Shown: piece by piece, positions 38,558-54,400 of the stretch
Layout: every line of letters starts with the position of its first letter
Numbering within the stretch: the stretch's first letter is position 1
Assembly: GCA_963930645.1 (NCBI GenBank)
Contig: OZ005649.1
Span: 74,941,626-75,005,625, forward strand
Direction: 5' to 3'
Length of the DNA stretch: 64,000 bases
From: Salticus scenicus
Lineage: Eukaryota; Arthropoda; Arachnida; Araneae; Salticidae
Notes under the pieces: model-generated
The model's input: the letters and a program-made list of their open reading frames with translations, nothing else
What the model was told of the DNA's origin: nothing
Database searches by the model: none
Made by a program: the position numbers and the translations under genes

Positions 38558-41500
38558 TGAAAAAATTGCTGTTTTAAAATCATGGCATAATAATAATTAT
38601 TATTGTTTTAAACAGTGCATTAAATAAGCGTAATACTGAAAACACTTTTATAGCGGATGATGGTATCTTGCAATAGCTGATGTCTCCTCAATACTGCTGA
38701 ATGTGATAATTACATATGATGTGCTACACTAAACTTACATGTATGTGTATGTGTATTCTTTCTTTCATGTAATTGTAGCTAAATAATCTTCTAACAATAA
38801 ATTTCTGTTAAACTGAACATTGTTGTTAAGAGTCCGTAATAATTATCATCTATAAGAAACAATCAAGAAACGGGAAAGAAAAAAAAAAACATACATACAT
38901 ACATAACAAACATTGCTTACTACATTACATTCTCTAATTTATAATAGCTAAAATATTATTTGATTTCAATATTTAAATTTATTGACGGGAAAAAATGAAA
39001 ATTTACATTTTGGCTGTTTCATCATCTCGAGATTCCTAGACCTAGGTAGTTTGCTCTCAGTGGGGAGATCTACCTAAGGCGTCTTAGCTCGTATTTAAGC
39101 AAATTTCGAAGAAAACTCCGAATGGCTAGGTGGATGAGCACGACTTGAGTTTGAGCCCGGCACTTCCCACCTAAAAGTTTCAAGAGCAGAACATCTAATA
39201 TTTTATCAGGAATCTTATTTTTGTCTCGGTCATTATTTTTTCTGAATTTTATAGAAATTTGTATGTTCGACGGGGAAAAAAAAAATATATATATATATAT
39301 ATATGACTACACCTATTGTTTAATTAAAAAAAAAAAAAAATCTTATTTAGTATTTTGAATTAATATATTAATATAATAATAATAAATCACAGTATTTATT
39401 GAACATTTGGACAAAGTAGTGTGTTGTGTGGAATCGTTTTAATTTGTAACTTTGAAAAAAGTTGGCAATGTTCAAAACTTTCTTTTTTCATAAAAATATC
39501 TCTGGTGTGTGCATAGATAGTAATAATACATAGATTGATCATTGAGAGGGGAAAAATACCTTTTTTAATCGGGAAAAGACGGCCATTTTACTCTCTTATG
39601 GATATATTTCTCCGAGTGAATATACACGGGAATACACATAGGTAATTTATCAAATAAAATTTATGCACTAAAAGAGAATGAAAAATTCCAGATACCTCTT
39701 TTTCTTTCTTTCTTTCTTACTTTTCGTTTTCCTTTCCTTTTCTTTTTTTACTATACTCTAGTATACTCATGTCTGCACAAAACTGTCTTTCTTTCGGCAT
39801 TTATTATGATTATACTTCTTTGAGATAAAAATCGTCTGCATTAATCATGAGAAATAATTTTAATAAATTATTTGTATTGCGTAAATTTGTACAGGATTAT
39901 ATATGGAAGAAAGTCTTATGGTGGCCACAACATACTAGTTATATATTAAAAATTCCGCGGCTGCTAGCTACATTTAAAAGAATTTTGAGAATTCCATATT
40001 ACTTAACTAATATAAAAGCTTAAAAAATATTAAAAATTAAAAAAGTATTCCATTAAATATGAAAACAGTAATTATCTCATAATAACAAAGCAACTGATTA
40101 TAAAAAATTATATTTTTCATAAATTACTTGAATATAACTAATTTATGGAACCTACCCCATTTCTTTTCATATATTTATTAGAACACTTAAAAGCCGCGCA
40201 ATATTTCGGCATTTTCAAAATTCATTACCATCAATTCATTACAAACCTATTACTGTTTTCGAGTTTTAACTCTCTAATGGCTGATGCCAAAAAACTTTTT
40301 CGGTATCAAAAATCTTTGCTCGTTAACATGGGGATGATAGATCTATATAAATTACTATATCTATGTGTGTGTGTTTCCTTTTTGATATCATTTTTGCGTG
40401 TTAGTTGATTAAAAGTTTATTTATTTATTGGTTGGTTGTCTGGTTGGCTATTCTTTTAAAAGTAGAGAAAATTTTTCTTTTTTGCTTTAAAATCTTAAAA
40501 TGGTTGCCAGAACCGGAGAAAGAAAATGAAATATTTAACAATGACTAATGGATAATTATAAATTACTTTCCATACTGTTATTAAGATAGTGTGTATGCAA
40601 GACCTTTTTTTTTAAGGACACAAGTTCTATTTCTTTGTTAAAGTTGATTGGGATTTACGTCGCACCAGATCTACGCAATGACCTATAGAGTTATAACAGA
40701 TGACGTCACGAGTAGACGATATTTGTTTGCTGAGGGACAGTTGACCCCACTGACCCATTGATAATCATTGCGGAATAGTGTTACAAATTTATTGTAACAC
40801 AGTGTTGTAAATGCATTTGTAAAAGCATACAAAAATTCGACTACTACGCTTCCAAAGACATGGAAAAATTAGCGTTGTCCTTCAGTAAAGTGCGGTTGCT
40901 AAGAAGAAAGTCACCTGGTTGTTGGAACTCTATTGGCGACGGCGTGAATACACCCGACGGGGGTAAGGCCACCACCGTCGAAATAACATTCTCAAGGCCG
41001 ACTGACAAGAATCTGACGTCATCACGAATAGACCGTCTTTTCAGCTCGATGTTTAGAAGAGAGATTAAGAGAAGAGCAAGTGGGGTTCACTTGTTTTAAG
41101 CAGATGTTTAAGCATTTTACACAATACTATATTATATGCAATAAATATTTCTTTTCCTTTTTAAGTTTTGAAAGCCTTTAATTTATTCTTAGCTCAGACA
41201 GATATTTTATATTTAAAAAAAAAAAAAAAAAAATCGCAATTTTCTAATATTGAATACAAGCTACGATCTATATCTTTCACAGTCAGAATTGCAATATTGT
41301 TATTAAAAATTCGATTTAACACTAGATGGAATAATTATTAAACTTACGCATTTAATTATTTTGAAATTCAGGTTAAAGATATTTGAATTACCAAAGAGAA
41401 AAAAAAATTCGTAATTTAAGTTAATTATTGAACGAGCTGTTTAACAGATGTATATAATGTAAATTAATAAGTCAAAGAATAAAATTTTTACTCTTGCTCT

Positions 41501-44500
41501 TGCATAATTATAATTCATATTTTCGTTCTAATCTAGAAAACATCTAAAATTTTCTTAGATATATAACAAGCGTTTTTTTTATATGCAATAAAATTTAGAG
41601 GGGGAGGGGAGGGGTTACAAAAAATACACAATTCAAAAATAACATAGAATTTCATAGTTATCAAATTATTAACAGTAAAAATTTGTCTAACAATTTGTTA
41701 ACCAATTTTTTATAATCATTTATTTAAATAGGTACTACATATGTTATTATGTTAGTGAACATATTATTTCTTATAATGAAATATTTTTTAAAATTATTTT
41801 CAATAGAATTTGCGGGTTTAACAAATACGTTTGATAGGAAATTTATAATTTTTATGCACTTTTAATGTTTTTTTTTTTTTTTTTTTTTTTTCTCAAAATA
41901 CATGCAATTAACTATTTCAGTATTCTGTACCACCAAAATAAAATCTATCAGTATGAAGAATCAAGTGCTTTTTAAAGAGATTCTTTGCTGATTTTAATTA
42001 GTTTTATTTTTATTTTTTAATTATTTATTTACAATACGAAATAATGAATTTTAATTGAGATAATACTTATGATAATATACTTACTAATATATGATAATAA
42101 TACTTATGAATAAGAAAGTATTTCATTAAACTGTAATTTTAATGCTTTTAAGATTGTACAAATTTATATGGTAAAATAAATTGAAAATTAAAATTCAGTT
42201 TAAATCAATATTGTTAAACTCAATTCATAGAAATAATGAATAATGTTTCGATTTAATCAAAAGCATCAAAGAAATTAATCTACACTTATATTGCATTTTT
42301 AACATTGCAATAATAAAAAGACTACCCCATTCATACTATTAACTTAATAAGTACTGACAATAATGCAGGCAAATTAAGATTTTGCCTACATTTTATTTAA
42401 AATATTTTTAATACTCTGTATATTGCAGAAAAGATTTTCAACAGCTTATTTGTAAAATAATACAAAAGAGAAAATTTAGACTTCAATACATTAAAAGGAG
42501 GAATAAATGTCTATTAGTCATTTTATGATTACAATATATATTTTCACACAAACTTTTCACATAATTAGATCATTTAATATTTTTTTAAATATAACTTATT
42601 TGGTTTATTCCATTCTTAAATTCTGCAATGATTCTAACGTTAGAAAGCTCAGTCTGTTTCTGTATAGTGATATTCAATAGTATTGGTTAAAACTAATTTA
42701 GCTAATTTAGTAATATTACCAAATATTGCACTTACCTTAGATGCTTCGGTTATTTTCAGATTTGCTTTTGGAATGGCTTGAATCCATTTTTGTTTCAGCT
42801 GTTCATCGGAAGAAAAACTGACAACTTTGACACGAAATCCAAATTGCCTTTGTAATCAGAAGCAAAACATCTATACGGCATGTTTGTCGAATGTAATATT
42901 AATTGGAAAGATAATTACAAAATACTACATAATCTTTTATGATATATATGCCATTAATTTAACAAAAATAATGTATTTTGCATTAACAACATAAGAACGC
43001 ATATTATATTTCGAATTCGAATTGTAAGAAACGCGGGAAATACAAGGCACCAGTGTTGCCAATACAAACTTTTTTTCCCCGCTAAAAGTACGCGTGAAAA
43101 TCCGCTAAAATCCACTAAAATTTTTATTTCCCATAGCGTAGCACTAGTACATTGTAAAATCAATTCTCCCACTAAAAATTCGTTGAAAATTTAAATAACA
43201 AAACAAAAAAATTATTATTTAAAAGTACATTGTAGTTAATGAATACATTGCACATTTATTTAAGCACTATTTCATCATCGTCTTCATCCTTATCCGATGT
43301 TGTGGTTGAAGTACTTAGTATGCAGCCATCGAGCCATCGTTCCAATTTATTTTAGAATGTTTTGTAGCAAATTGCAGTTATGTATGGTACCAATTATTTA
43401 CATGTTGCAGTCATGTACGTATTTAAAATAGAGTTTATCTTTTCAGTTTTCATTCGATTTCTATGGGATGTTTTGACAACATTCATCATACTAAAGGCTC
43501 TTTCTACATCAGCATTATACCATTATGGTAAAACCAGCAGTCTTTGCGAAATCGTATAGCTCACTGAATGGATTTTAAAAACTTGCATTTCTATATAAGC
43601 TCTACGCAGTGTTGAAAACTCAAATTTTGTCATGTCCCTATGGATAATTTAAAATGTCCCTACATTGATGATAAAAGTCCCTACATTCATGATAACAGTC
43701 CGTACTTCAGTGCTGAGAACGTCCATAGGATGTATTTCCCATCTTCAGGCAATCATGAACGTCATGAATACGTCCTGGGGATAAAAAGTACCTACAAAAA
43801 ATCCCTACTATATCTCTACATTTTGAAGATAACTGCTGAAAGTCCCTGTGCGTAGGGACAAATCTTTACGTTTGCCTCTATTTATAAACATCCACTAAAA
43901 AATCCGCTATCTTTACAAACATCCACTAAAAAATCCGCTATCCGCTAAACCTTTATTTTTTCCCGTTGACCATATCAAAAATCCACTAAATTTAACGGAA
44001 ATTCCGCTAAATTGGCAACACTGCAAGGCACAAGCAGGAAGAAGAGCAGAGGGAAGTCCAATGAAAGCGGTCTACTGTCAGTGACGTCGCACTACCTGTT
44101 TTGGAGCGCCAGTCGGCCTTGAGTGTTATTTCGACGGTAGTGGTAAGGCTCCTATATATTTGGCGCATCAGGCATTTTGTTGCCTTAGGGTTGCCTAAGA
44201 CTACTATTTAACCAGCGAATTTCTCTGATAAACAAACGACAAACGTTTTTTTTTTATCGTCTTACGTTACTTTAAAGTAACATGTTTTATTATATTTCAT
44301 AATTTTAGCTAAGTAAACTATGATGTGGAAGTTTGTTTAGCGATAAACTGCTATAATCATTCAAGAGGTGAATATAAAGTGTTCACAGACCTTCTATTAC
44401 TGTGCATTTGAGTTTTGGCGACATTTTGTGAAAGAAACAGAAACCGCCCTAACAATAACAACACATCTTACCCCAGTACATCCATAGGATATCCTTAGAA

Positions 44501-45110
44501 TAAAATGACATCCTGACAATGTACTGTGAAAAAAATGTGTTTTTAGGAATATTATTGTTGCTTATTGCTCTTATCTTGACCGGATTAGCTTCAGATCAAG
44601 ATTTCTTAAAATCATTAGGGAAGCGATAAGGACGCCAAGCGGGAATGCTGTCCTCTTCGGAGGCAAAAAAAATGACGGTGATGCGCCGGCCTATTATTTT
44701 ATTTAGGGGCTCTAGACGGGGATGGTTCGGAGACGGTGACGTGCCCTTAGCGGAATGGGATGAAAGAGAAGGAGTAAGAATAGAAGAAGCTGTGCCCTTA
44801 GCGGAAATAAGGTGTGTGAGTAGCAGATTGAAATATGCTATTCAAATGCACAAAAGAATGCTTTCTATAGAATGTAGTATGATTAGCATTAGATTTACAG
44901 AGTTACACAAAAATATTCAGTTACACTGAGGGTTATTATTGGAAATTTGATGAATTGCATTTTCGTTTACATTAAGCGTATTCATAAACGTGAATCATAT
45001 TCACATTTAAGAAAATGGTAGAATAATTCTACCATTTTTTAAAATTATATGATTTGAATTAGTGTATTTGTCTACTCTACTGTCCGTTTGTCCGCCTCCA
45101 GCATCCGTAA

Positions 45111-45141
<31 letters not shown>

Positions 45142-47532
45142 GGCCTTCTTCTATATTCAATAGAAGGAAGTATTGAATTCGTAAAAATATCGACTTCAGG
45201 CTTCCGACGGATTTACATGTTTTGAGAGATCCAAAACACGATTTGACTACTTTTTGAAAATGCCTGTCTGTCCGTCTCTGTGTGTGTGTGTCAAAAATTG
45301 TGTGGTAACTGTATCTCCGGAACTACTGTTCAGAATTGCACATAAATTTACATGTAGATGTACCTTGAGCTAAATTAGTGCCTATCAACTTTTGGTACCA
45401 AGCGCTCAACAGGTGACACTGCTATACAGTGATTTTCACAATTTAAGGGGAAGCTATATCTCAGGTTTTATTGCGTATAATAAATCAAAACTTGATATAA
45501 GAGAAGGCCATTGTGAGACATTACGCTGATTAAATTTGAATGTTTATGGACCGACAGGTGGCGCTGCTATACAGTGATTTCTGCAATTTAAGGGAAAGCA
45601 AATAGGAAATTAAGAACAGCATTTCTGTTTGTGTTAAGCATTTTTAACACTTTCCAGTAATGTTTCAGAGTGATTATGAATTCAATTAGTCTATATGTCT
45701 GTCCATTGTGTAATAATATAGACATAGAACATAGAATGTTATGCGATACAACGAGTACGTGCAGTTGGAAAGTGTTGATAATCAAAATCTACCTCATGAT
45801 TTTTCGTTTTTGTTTTAGTTTTAAAAGGTGTAACTCTTAATTAGATTTTCAAAAACTTAAATAAAATCATAAAATGACAATAATGTACGTTTTCGTATGG
45901 AGTACTGTGATTCATTAAACTTTATATGGTTACAGATCACCGTTCCCTCAAATAACGGATATTCTAAGTAAGCATACTTATTTTTGCGACAGGTTACTTC
46001 TGAAGCAAACTATAGCCACAGCCAGTGCTAAATGTGGATAAAGTGTGGAGTAAAATTGAAGAGTTCATTTTTTTATTTATTAATTTATTTTTAAATTTAT
46101 TATACATTTCCGCTAAAGGCACGTATGCTCAAAGCATGCCACCGAGGGGGGATAACATTTCCGCTAAGGACACGAGTTTATGGATTTCCGCTAAGGGCAC
46201 GACCCCTCGGAGACATGCCATCACAATTTAGATCCTCCACAGCTATTTATTTCAGACTAAATAAACCAAATGAAAATTGTTTTCCTTTGCAGTCAAGTTA
46301 AAATAAAGCAGGAGTCTGGCAACATTCAATTAAAATAATAATAATAATGATAATAATTAAAAAAGAAAGGAAAGTTAAAATTCTGTCTCAAACAGAATTT
46401 AATTTTGGACAAAATGCCTTTTATTCTTTGAGAGACTTCTTGCTTTATTCAAGATGATCTATCGGAAAATGGTGAGGACGCTTTTTTGTTGTCTGAAAGA
46501 AATAGTTCTCCCGTCTTAATAAAATTGTATTTTACCGATTTAAATTTTGTGCTAAAAGCCTCCCATATTTATAAAAATGCTTCGAAACCCAGACAAAAAC
46601 TATTAGAATTTCAAAAACTAAAACATTTAAGCAGCTAAGAACAAAAAAAAAAAAAAAAAATTGTTTTCTTTGTGTATAGTCAGAAGCTAAAAGTTTAACA
46701 TTTTGAAACTAAAAATTTGCCTACCTGGCAATGAAAACAAGTTGACATTAAAATACAAATTACACTAATTTCACTTAAACAAGCAAAGAATAATACCAGA
46801 AGAAACAAAACAATCTTACAAAGGTAGCTAGCAATTTTTTTTTTTTTTAATCCAGAAGTAAAGTAAAAAAAAAAAAAAATCAGTCTAAATAAAATCTTTT
46901 ATTTCAGCTTAATAGAAAACTACATTATTTAATTTTTACTGATACATTTACTGTCGACGTCACTAACAGAGAAGCTGTACATATGTTTATATATACAGGA
47001 TGTTTTATAAGTCTGTACACACCAAAATATCACAAAAGAAAGACAAATTCGCTGAGCACACTGATTTCAAAAGTTTCATAGATTTAGATGGTCTATCATA
47101 TGAGGTTATCATAAGTGGGTTCCCGGGGACGTTGGGAGCTCCACTGACACAAACTCAATTTTTTCAAATGGAAACCATACCTTTTCTTTGTAGAATCATG
47201 TTCAGCCAGAGTAGGGGGCATCAGGACATCGATTCCGGATATCCCCAAATATCTCAATAAAAAAGCGATTCCATTGGACAAATTAATTTCAAAAGTTTCG
47301 TATATTCAAATTATCCATCATCTGAAGCATCATAAATGGGCCCCTGGACCCCACGTGACACAAACTCTTTTTTTTTTTTTTTCCTTCAAAGGGAAATCAT
47401 GCTTTTTCTTCCCAAAATCGTGTTAAGCAGGAAAAAATTTGCATTAAATCATGTTTTTTTTTTTTTTTTTTTTTTCCTTTTTAGATGAGTGCATACAACA
47501 TACGATTCAAAGCCCTAGGGTACTTTACACTG

Positions 47533-47563
<31 letters not shown>

Positions 47564-50500
47564 ACATGAATTATAAAAGGATTTTTTTTTCTGCTGAACA
47601 CGATTCTGTGAAAAAAAAAAAAAAAGTATGGTTTCTATTTGAAAAAAATTGTTTGTGTCACGTGGGCCCCGAAGTTCCACCTGTGACACCTCATCTGACA
47701 GATCATTTAAATACACAACACTTTTGTAATCATTGTGTCCAGCGAAATTTTTTTTTTTTATTGAGATATTTTCGGATTTCTAAATTTCTTATTGCAATGT
47801 ATAAGATTCGGGGCCCCTTACTCGTCAAAATAAATAAACAAATAAAGCAGTACATGATTTAATGCCGATTTCCCCCCATTTAATATGATTCTCTGAAGGA
47901 AAAGTATAGTTTCCCGATTCCCTTTGAAAATATTGAATTTGTATCACGTGGGATTCCTGGAGGCCCATTCATCATACTTCATATAGTAGATCATTTGAAT
48001 GTACGAAACTTTTTAAATCAATGTGTCCATCGGAATTGCTTTTTTTACCAAGATATTTTGGGATATCTGGATTTTTTATTATAACAGAAGAATCGGGGCC
48101 CCCTACTCTGCAAAATAAAAAAAACAATAAATGATTTAAAATCTTTTTTTTTGCTTAACACGATTCTGCGAGAAAAAGTATGGTTTCTATTTGAAAAAAT
48201 TGTGTTTGGCCTCACGTGGGGCCTCAAGGAATGATATCTCATGTGATAGATTATTTAAATCTATGAAACTTTTGAAATCATTGGTTCAGCGAATTTGACT
48301 TCCTTTCGAGATATTTTGGTGTATCGAGACTTATGAAACACCATATTTAAACGTAGTAACAAAGTAGAAGATATTTAAAATTAACAGATGATAAAATACC
48401 ATCAAAATACTCAATAACTAAAATGAATTAATACATACCTAACCAAATTAAATATTCTGTAACATCTTTAAAAAAAAAAAGATATGAAAAGAATTAATAA
48501 TAGTGTTAATATGAAAAAATTATCCCAACTTACCAAAACAGTATTCCTAGAATACTGTTCAAAATTATTATAAGAAATAAAAAGCATAAAAAATTTTGCA
48601 GTAGTATAGGCAGGCTGGCTAGCATAAAATATATATATAAGAACCAGGAGCTTTTACCTCTAAACCCTATACGCTATGGAATTCTCAATTCGTTTAAAAC
48701 TTACAGTAGCACAGGCAGGCTGGCTAGCATAATATATATATAACGAACAGAAGCTTTTACCTCCAAACCCTATATGCTATGAAATTCTCCATTCATTTAA
48801 AAATTATTATACTACTTCAAAAGTGTACTTCTAATGCTCTTCAGTAATGGCACATCAATCTACTTTTATTAACAAAGTGTGATGTAGCAATAACTTTGCT
48901 ATCACTAAAACATGTGTCAAAACCCTCAAAATTAACTGCATCAAAGATAAAAATCTCTCTTTTAAGAAGCTTTATGAAACTGATATAGTTCTAATTTCAC
49001 TATAAAGGTTATCCTCTTTTCTATTCCATTTATTCCCTAAAACTTTACAGTATCCTCTAATTTGGATTGTATGCTCATGCTCATAATATCTATGAATTGA
49101 TACCATATGATTTTCTACTAGATTATATAGGCCCCCAACCCCCAAATATAAGTCCATTTTTGCTTTAGATAAAATTTCAATAAAATATTTCACAAAATCT
49201 ACAAGTTTCTTTTCATTATTTACAGAAGTTATACAATTATCAATATAAAAGCATCTGTCTAATTTTCGATAAATAAAACTTTATTTCTTCGGTCCTTCAG
49301 TACATATTGCCACAAAGTCAGCTTTCTTTACAGCCGCCGTGGCTTAGAGGTATGTCTCTGGACTGTCACCCAGACGGCCTCAGTTCGATTCCAGTCGGGG
49401 GCAAGTAAATTTAAAGATTCTAAAAATTATTTCTAAATTCTTTTAATATTAATCTTTGCATATTTAATTTCCTATTCTAGCAGTTTCTAGAATATTCTAA
49501 TTTATGTTAATCTTGTATTCTGGAATATTCGAATATTGTATATAAGCGACTTGTTCCTCAGTTTGAGTATGTTCTCAGCCGAGTGTAGCTGCGTTACAAG
49601 TTTGTTCTGCTAATAAACTACATTTGTTACTTCACTTCGAGTGCTCACTTTGACTCTTCACGACATCTATGTGACAATATGACAAAAAGAATGAAAAAAA
49701 AACTGCCTCTAATAGGAAAGGATTGGACGTTACTATAGTAACTGCCATTAGTTTTTTTAGCATTTTGCTAAAAGATATTGTATTTTGCTAAACAATGTCA
49801 GTAAGAATTTCGCTAAAAAGCTAAAACTAGATTACTTCATAAAATATCTATATAACTGCCTCTAGTTTTTATACAAATATTCGTGGACGGAAATTACAAA
49901 ATCACTGAAAATATTGGGAATCATTATCTATTTAGTATATTCGGATTTAGTTTCGACACTAATAGTTGAATTTAAATGTAAAAATATTTAAAAACATAAT
50001 TAAGAGTTTGCTTCATAGATGTATTCTCAGTGCTAGTATTGCGTTTGTTGAAATCGAAACAAAATTTTGCTGATTCATTTTTCTTAAATCGCAATATATG
50101 CTTGGTCAGTGAACAAAACAAACAGAAAACAAAATTGGGGATAACCAAGTTAAGAAAAAGAAATCAATACTATTCAAAGAATTAATTTTCGAAAAAGCTA
50201 AAATACTGCTTATATGTTTTAGCTAAAATGCTAAAGAAACTTTTTTGCCAGGTTAAACCCTGGTAACTACCCTTGCACAGAGTATCCTTGGCGGAGAACT
50301 TTTATATTTTCTTTCTTCCACAAAAAGAAATTCTTAGAAAGTCTATACTATCTTCTTTTCGTATTTCTATATGCTTTGTAATCTATATGTAAAACAGCAG
50401 GCCTGATATTAGAATTCACCCAATACATTTTTCTCTAAATTTCATCAAAATCGAAGGAATTTCCTCTAACAAATTCAATCTTTAAACTACACAGTTATTA

Positions 50501-51384
50501 AGGAATGCTGATATCTGCTTGCATGATGCATCAAAAATGAGTCAAATCTCAGTCGTGACACTGTCTGGTTCAAACAGTGGGTGATGTGGAAAGTAGTGGC
50601 CAATAAAATCCAGGTCATGATCTAGTATTACTTCGACAACACTCTGTTCTGTCCACTCTTTGAAAACTCTGACATATTCTTCACAGTTTAGCTTGATATA
50701 TTGAGCAACTTATGTCAAAAGTTCATTTTAATAGAGTAAAAATTAAGCAAATCATTAGCAAAAGAATGAGCAAGATTTTAGATATTTTTCAAGGTTGAAA
50801 TTTCATAAGGGTTTTTTACAAGCCACATATTTAATTTGGCGATTTACTTATTTCACCTAACTACTAAAAGTCCTTATTTGTGAAAAACCCCTTTTGTACT
50901 AAAAAATATCAGTATATAAATAATATGTTAGAGTTATACACGCCCATAACGAGGTTTTTCACAAAAAAAGAAATTTTGAAACGTGGTTTTAAAAATTGGA
51001 TCTCTAAATTAAGTACATGGCATGTGAAAAACCCCTTATTTCAACTCTGGAAAACATCTAAAATCTAGCTTATTCTTTTGGTGATAACTTACTTAATTTT
51101 TATTCTGTTCAAATGAACTTTTCACATAAGTTGGCAATTATATCAAATTTTCAACTAATGTTTTAAAAAAAAAAAAAACCTATCTTTCACGCATGCACAG
51201 TAAAAAAAAAAAAAATTACTAAAAATACTCATGTCATATCTCAGCGAAAATTACATTTGTGTATTTTATGTCTCGGGTAATGATTCTCTAATATTTTGTT
51301 AAGTTTTCAAGTTTTGTAACATTTTGACGAAATCCATTTCTTGTTATAACAAAAAATTTACAACCCCTCCCCCCCCCCCCCCAA

Positions 51385-51425
<41 letters not shown>

Positions 51426-54400
51426 ATATATACATATTAAATTTATATCTATCTAAATAAACATACAATTCCCATTTAAAAAAAAATACAAATATTGCAC
51501 ATAGTATATGAAATTATGTATTAAAGTTACAAGTCATTTGTAGCATTTTATGATACAGGGTAATCCAAAATATTCGTGCTTTTCTTCAATTTGTAGTTGG
51601 TCCGCTATTGCACCCATGACCAAATCAATAGTGGAAAATGCAAATTTGTAAATGCTCTTTGCACATCTGAAGTTGAAGGTCATTATTCCAGTTTTATTTA
51701 AAATATAGAAAAAAAAATTATAATTTGATCACTCACTGTAGATGTCACTACCAATCAGCATCTCAATTTTTGGACATTGTTTCCTTATCAAATAGGTAAA
51801 CATAATTTTAATTCTTTCTGTATTGGGTATTGTTCTTTGAATATTCACATGGTTCACATGTAGTATATCCTCATATACTACATTTAGATCTAAAAATTCA
51901 ATTTCTAAACTGAGATATTTATGAGGGCTGGCTGAACATATCTGATATTTATTGAACAACTTTGGCTCAGTTCTAGCCCGCCCAAACAAAGTAAGAGACA
52001 CATATGCTTTGGAGACAACTTGCAACCTTAATTTTGTATCTGATAATTCTAAGTTGTAGGATTTCTGGGAACCATAATCTAGGAGTACTCTAACATCTTT
52101 ATGTCCCTTGACACCAGTTACTCTTACACACAAATTTTATTTGGCAGTACCCATATGTACACTGTCTACCATCAGCTTCTCCGATAGAGTTTCAATTCTA
52201 TTTTATATTTCTGGACACAAAAATAACTAAATGTACTTTACCATAATAAATACACTTAACATATTGTCTGCAAAATTTAGCTACATTATTATTTACGTTT
52301 TTGATTGCCAAATACAAATATCTCCAAGGATGACAGATATCAAATCTATGCCATACATATTATGAAAATATACATCTTGCACATTTTCATAAGTATATTG
52401 TATATTTTTATTTCGTATTACGATTTGATTGTCAAAATGCAAAAATCGCCTTGGACGACAGATATCAAAATTATACCAAGTTTGCAAAGAAAACTCTTGT
52501 AACTTCGTAGAAACATAAATACCAAATGGCGAAGGATGCTCACTGTTCTATGTAGATGTTACTAATGAACAGATTGTAAACAGTGATAAAATAATAAAGG
52601 AAACTATGAAGATGGATCATTCGAGACAATAGCATTTGTAGTTATCGGTCTAAAAACAAATCTATTGGGTTGTCCAGAAAGTTCGTGCCGATCTTGAAGG
52701 AAAATTGAAATGCAACACATTTAAATGTTCGTGGATAGTGGATTTTGACATTTTTAACATTTCTGCTAATTCATGTGTTGTATATGTGGGTTATTTTCAA
52801 TCAGTGTTTTAATCTCATCTTCATCTGTGGTGGAGGGCCTACCTGGGCATTCTTGATCTTGAAATCACCAGCTTTAAACTTAGCAGCAAACCAATTCTGC
52901 ACTACAGCACCTTCACCATAAACAGCCATATTTTGTTTGCCTCTTCTCTGGCATTTTTGCAAAAAAAAAGCATTAAATGGCTATAATGCCCTTCGTCTGC
53001 TTACATATTCAAAGGTGTATAAAAAACAACATATCGTAACTAAACTTTTTTCTAAATATGCCTGAAGTACCCACTTTTAGAATATGTAAGTATGTCATTT
53101 GTTTTCAATCTTTCTGTTATATTCAGACCTGTCCTTATGCCACCTAATGAAAATTGGTACAAACTTTCCGGACGACCCAATATAAAAAAATAATCAAATT
53201 TTATTTAATTTTGCACCAAGTTCAAAAGTTTTGATTAATTGTAGTTTTTATGTTGTTTGGCGAAGGTATTTTTTCATACTTTAAGGTGCAATTTAGAATT
53301 TCATTTTATTTTCAGTTGTTTGAATAATACTTGCTTTTTGGAGTCAATTCTATTTTTTTTAACAAAAAGATTTTATTCTCTTTACTTTAGAAATACTTTC
53401 ATTATGAGTTGAGGAATGGATATCATAATTGTTTTTTTACTATTGTATATTTTATTAAAAAATGTACAAAAATGATCTTTAGTCGTAAGGAAATTTGTGG
53501 CATTTGGAACATTTGTTTGTTTCTTAAATTAAATTTTACCTTTTATTCCACACCTTGATTTATCATGATATTGTTTTTTACAATTAACACTATACAATCA
53601 GCTACGAGCTAATTTTAATCTTTCCCCACATTCAATTTCAGACTTCAAAAATTTCCTTTAATTAGTGAGGTAAGAATGACCACTTCCTTTCATCTGGTTA
53701 AGGAGTGAACTCCTCCACCATGCCTTTAACCCTTTGTGGCCCAAGACAATTTGGTTCATTTAAATTATACTGCCACTGGAATTCCTGAACTAAATTAAAC
53801 TAAAAGAAATTTAAAATTTTATGGTTAAAAAAACCGGCCTTTTCTGATATGTTATAAATGTAAATTTTTGCTAAAAAAAATTTCTGGGATGAATTTTTGC
53901 AGCTGGATCTTAAATTTTGCGTCCTTGCAGCGAGGACAGCATGCGTTAAGGGGTTAAAACATATCCTATAAGACAAGACTCAACCAGTGGATAGAACCGA
54001 CCCGTATTTTCATTTGATTTCAAACCAAAGATTCTAAAGCTCACAAATGGATCTCTATTTTATCTTATAATTTATAAAGAAACAATTTATCTTTGTTATC
54101 TACCTTTTTGTTAAAAAAAAAAATAATTAATTCCTCTACTTATAGACACTTTAATTAATAATTCAAGTTTTCAAAATTGTTCCTTCATGGAAAAAACTGC
54201 TTTGTTACAGCTTTGTTTTCTAAAGTAACTTAAAAACTGTAAATTTTCAGTAAATTTAATAAATAAAAAATTGTATCAGTGAATTTTCTAGCATGCATTC
54301 TTTGCTACTAACACTGAATTAGATTAAAAAAAAAAAAAAAAAATGTTACTATCAAACAAATTAATGTCATTGTGAATTTTTTCGAATTGTTACCATTTAA